Shown here one piece after another: positions 5,292-6,386 of a stretch of DNA of 6,386 nt. How positions within the stretch are numbered: the first letter of the stretch is position 1; every line of letters begins with the position of its first letter. The translations under genes and the position numbers were made by a program. The stretch comes from an uncultured Oscillospiraceae bacterium (GTDB taxonomy: Bacteria; Bacillota; Clostridia; Oscillospirales; Ruminococcaceae). The stretch is from assembly GCA_900555435.1 (NCBI GenBank), contig USLH01000129.1, positions 1 to 6,386 of the forward strand. Direction: 5' to 3'. The notes beneath the pieces were generated by a model. It was not told the origin of the DNA. It searched no databases and saw nothing but the letters and a program-made list of their open reading frames with translations.

Positions 5292-6386
5292 ATGAAAGTT
5301 TACGATCTGATCGTTGTCGGAGGCGGCTTCTCCGGCGTCGCTGCAGCCATCGCCGCAGCCCGCCAGGGCATGGACGTCCTTCTGGTGGAAAAGGGCAACT
5401 GCTTCGGCGGCGCTGCCGTCAACTGCCTGGTCAACCCCTTTATGTGCTATTGGACCCACGATCCCAAGACAAAGGAAAAAGTCTACCTGAGCAACGGCAT
5501 CTTCCGGGAGATCCTCTCCGAGTTGAAAGCCATCGGCGGCCTTGCCGAAAACGGCTGCATGTTTGACGAGGAATACTTAAAGATCGTCCTCCAGCGGATG
5601 GTCCTGAAAGAGGGCATTTCCGTTCTCTTCCACTCCTACCTGACTGGCGTGAAGATGGAAGACGGCCTCCTGAAGGGCATCATCGTCGCAAATAAAGAGG
5701 GCAATCAGGAGTACGACGCCCGCTACTTCATCGACACCACCGGCGACGGCGATCTGGCCGTTCTGGCAGGCTACCCCTACCAGCTGGGCCGCCCCGATGA
5801 CCATCTGTGCCAGCCCATGACCCTCTGCTTTCGGGTGGCCGGCGTGGATCTGGAAAAATTCGAGAAGAACCGCAGCAAGATCAATCCCCTTTACCAGCAG
5901 TTCCAGCGGGAGGGCAAGATCAAGAACATCCGGGAAGATGTCCTGATCTTCCACAACATGATAAACGGCGTCCTCCACTTCAATTCTACACGAATCGTCA
6001 AGAAAAATCCAGTGAATGCGCTGGAAAAGACTCAGGCGGAGCTGGAAGTGAGAGAGCAGGTCTTAGAACTCTTCAACTTCTTAAAAGAGAACATCGACGG
6101 CTTCCAGAACAGCCAGCTCCTCTCCACTGCCATGGAAATCGGCGTCCGGGAAAGCCGGATGATCCAGGGCGAGTACGTCCTGACCCAGGAAGACCTCGTC
6201 TCCTGCACCAAGTTTGAGGACGGCGTTGTCTGCGCCAACTACGACATCGACATCCACAACCCCGAAGGCTCCGGCACCAGCCACTACTACTTCAAGGACG
6301 GCGAATACTACACCGTCCCCTACCGCTCGCTCTGCCCGAAGGGCAGCCGGAACCTGCTGGTAGCAGGCCGCTGCATCTCCTCCACC
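5292..6386 (+). CDS. FAD-dependent oxidoreductase (FAD_oxidored type), 3'-truncated by the window edge
   Basis: This is the first 365 codons, uninterrupted, of a flavoprotein whose family members usually run somewhat longer, so the C-terminal part of the FAD domain is beyond the window. The start ATG follows GAGGTG (5280-5285) by 6 bases. Landmarks: the Rossmann motif DLIVVGGGFSGVAAA (5-19), Glu33 in LLVEKG, the GG pair at 39-40, FIDTTGDGDLAVLAGYP (146-162), the family-typical ESRMIQGEYVLTQED (287-301), and NLLVAGRCISS (354-364) as the start of the closing FAD motif. No signal peptide or membrane segment is seen. The physiological substrate is not known for this family and I do not assign one. 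Codon use leans heavily to C-ending codons, hinting at strong expression. It is divergent from the AraC-type regulator, the likely controller. Confidence 0.92.
   Translation, partial: MKVYDLIVVGGGFSGVAAAIAAARQGMDVLLVEKGNCFGGAAVNCLVNPFMCYWTHDPKTKEKVYLSNGIFREILSELKAIGGLAENGCMFDEEYLKIVLQRMVLKEGISVLFHSYLTGVKMEDGLLKGIIVANKEGNQEYDARYFIDTTGDGDLAVLAGYPYQLGRPDDHLCQPMTLCFRVAGVDLEKFEKNRSKINPLYQQFQREGKIKNIREDVLIFHNMINGVLHFNSTRIVKKNPVNALEKTQAELEVREQVLELFNFLKENIDGFQNSQLLSTAMEIGVRESRMIQGEYVLTQEDLVSCTKFEDGVVCANYDIDIHNPEGSGTSHYYFKDGEYYTVPYRSLCPKGSRNLLVAGRCISST

Overview
The window looks like chromosomal DNA from an anaerobic, fairly GC-rich Clostridia member, plausibly a gut Oscillospirales/Lachnospirales relative. 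This rests on protein family content (an AgrB/AgrD peptide pair with a clostridial-type QPEEP tail, a clostridial-style PocR-like/AraC regulator, two anaerobe-type flavoproteins), strong GGAGG-type ribosome binding sites and frequent C/G-ending codons. Genus cannot be fixed from the sequence alone. I see no RNA genes, insertion sequences, CRISPR arrays or origins.

Left block (+ strand, 1-2605): a 5'-truncated agrB (peptide-processing membrane protease), a 44-codon agrD (cyclic thiolactone autoinducer precursor, predicted ring Cys-Phe-Phe-Phe-Ile), and a 573-residue membrane protein with a degenerate GGDEF domain (GGASF) and an apparently intact HD-GYP c-di-GMP phosphodiesterase domain. A GC-rich hairpin lies between agrD and this third gene, and a strong intrinsic terminator ends the block. 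No agrC/agrA follows agrBD inside the window; the next gene is instead the c-di-GMP turnover protein. This arrangement, which may link peptide signalling to a second messenger, is the most interesting point in the window. What lies upstream of agrB is not visible.

Middle block (- strand, 5157-2656): an AraC-family regulator with a Cys-rich PocR-like sensor domain, followed after 30 bases by a COG2509-type FAD-dependent dehydrogenase, probably one operon. It converges on the left block and shares the two-way terminator at 2563-2605.

Right block (+ strand, 5292 to the window end): the 5' part (365 codons) of an FAD_oxidored-type flavoprotein, transcribed divergently from the AraC gene. The 134-base intergenic region holds an extended -10 promoter, an imperfect tandem duplication with a 43-47 base offset, and a small leader hairpin. 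Together they suggest that the AraC protein controls the divergent flavoprotein gene and its own operon.
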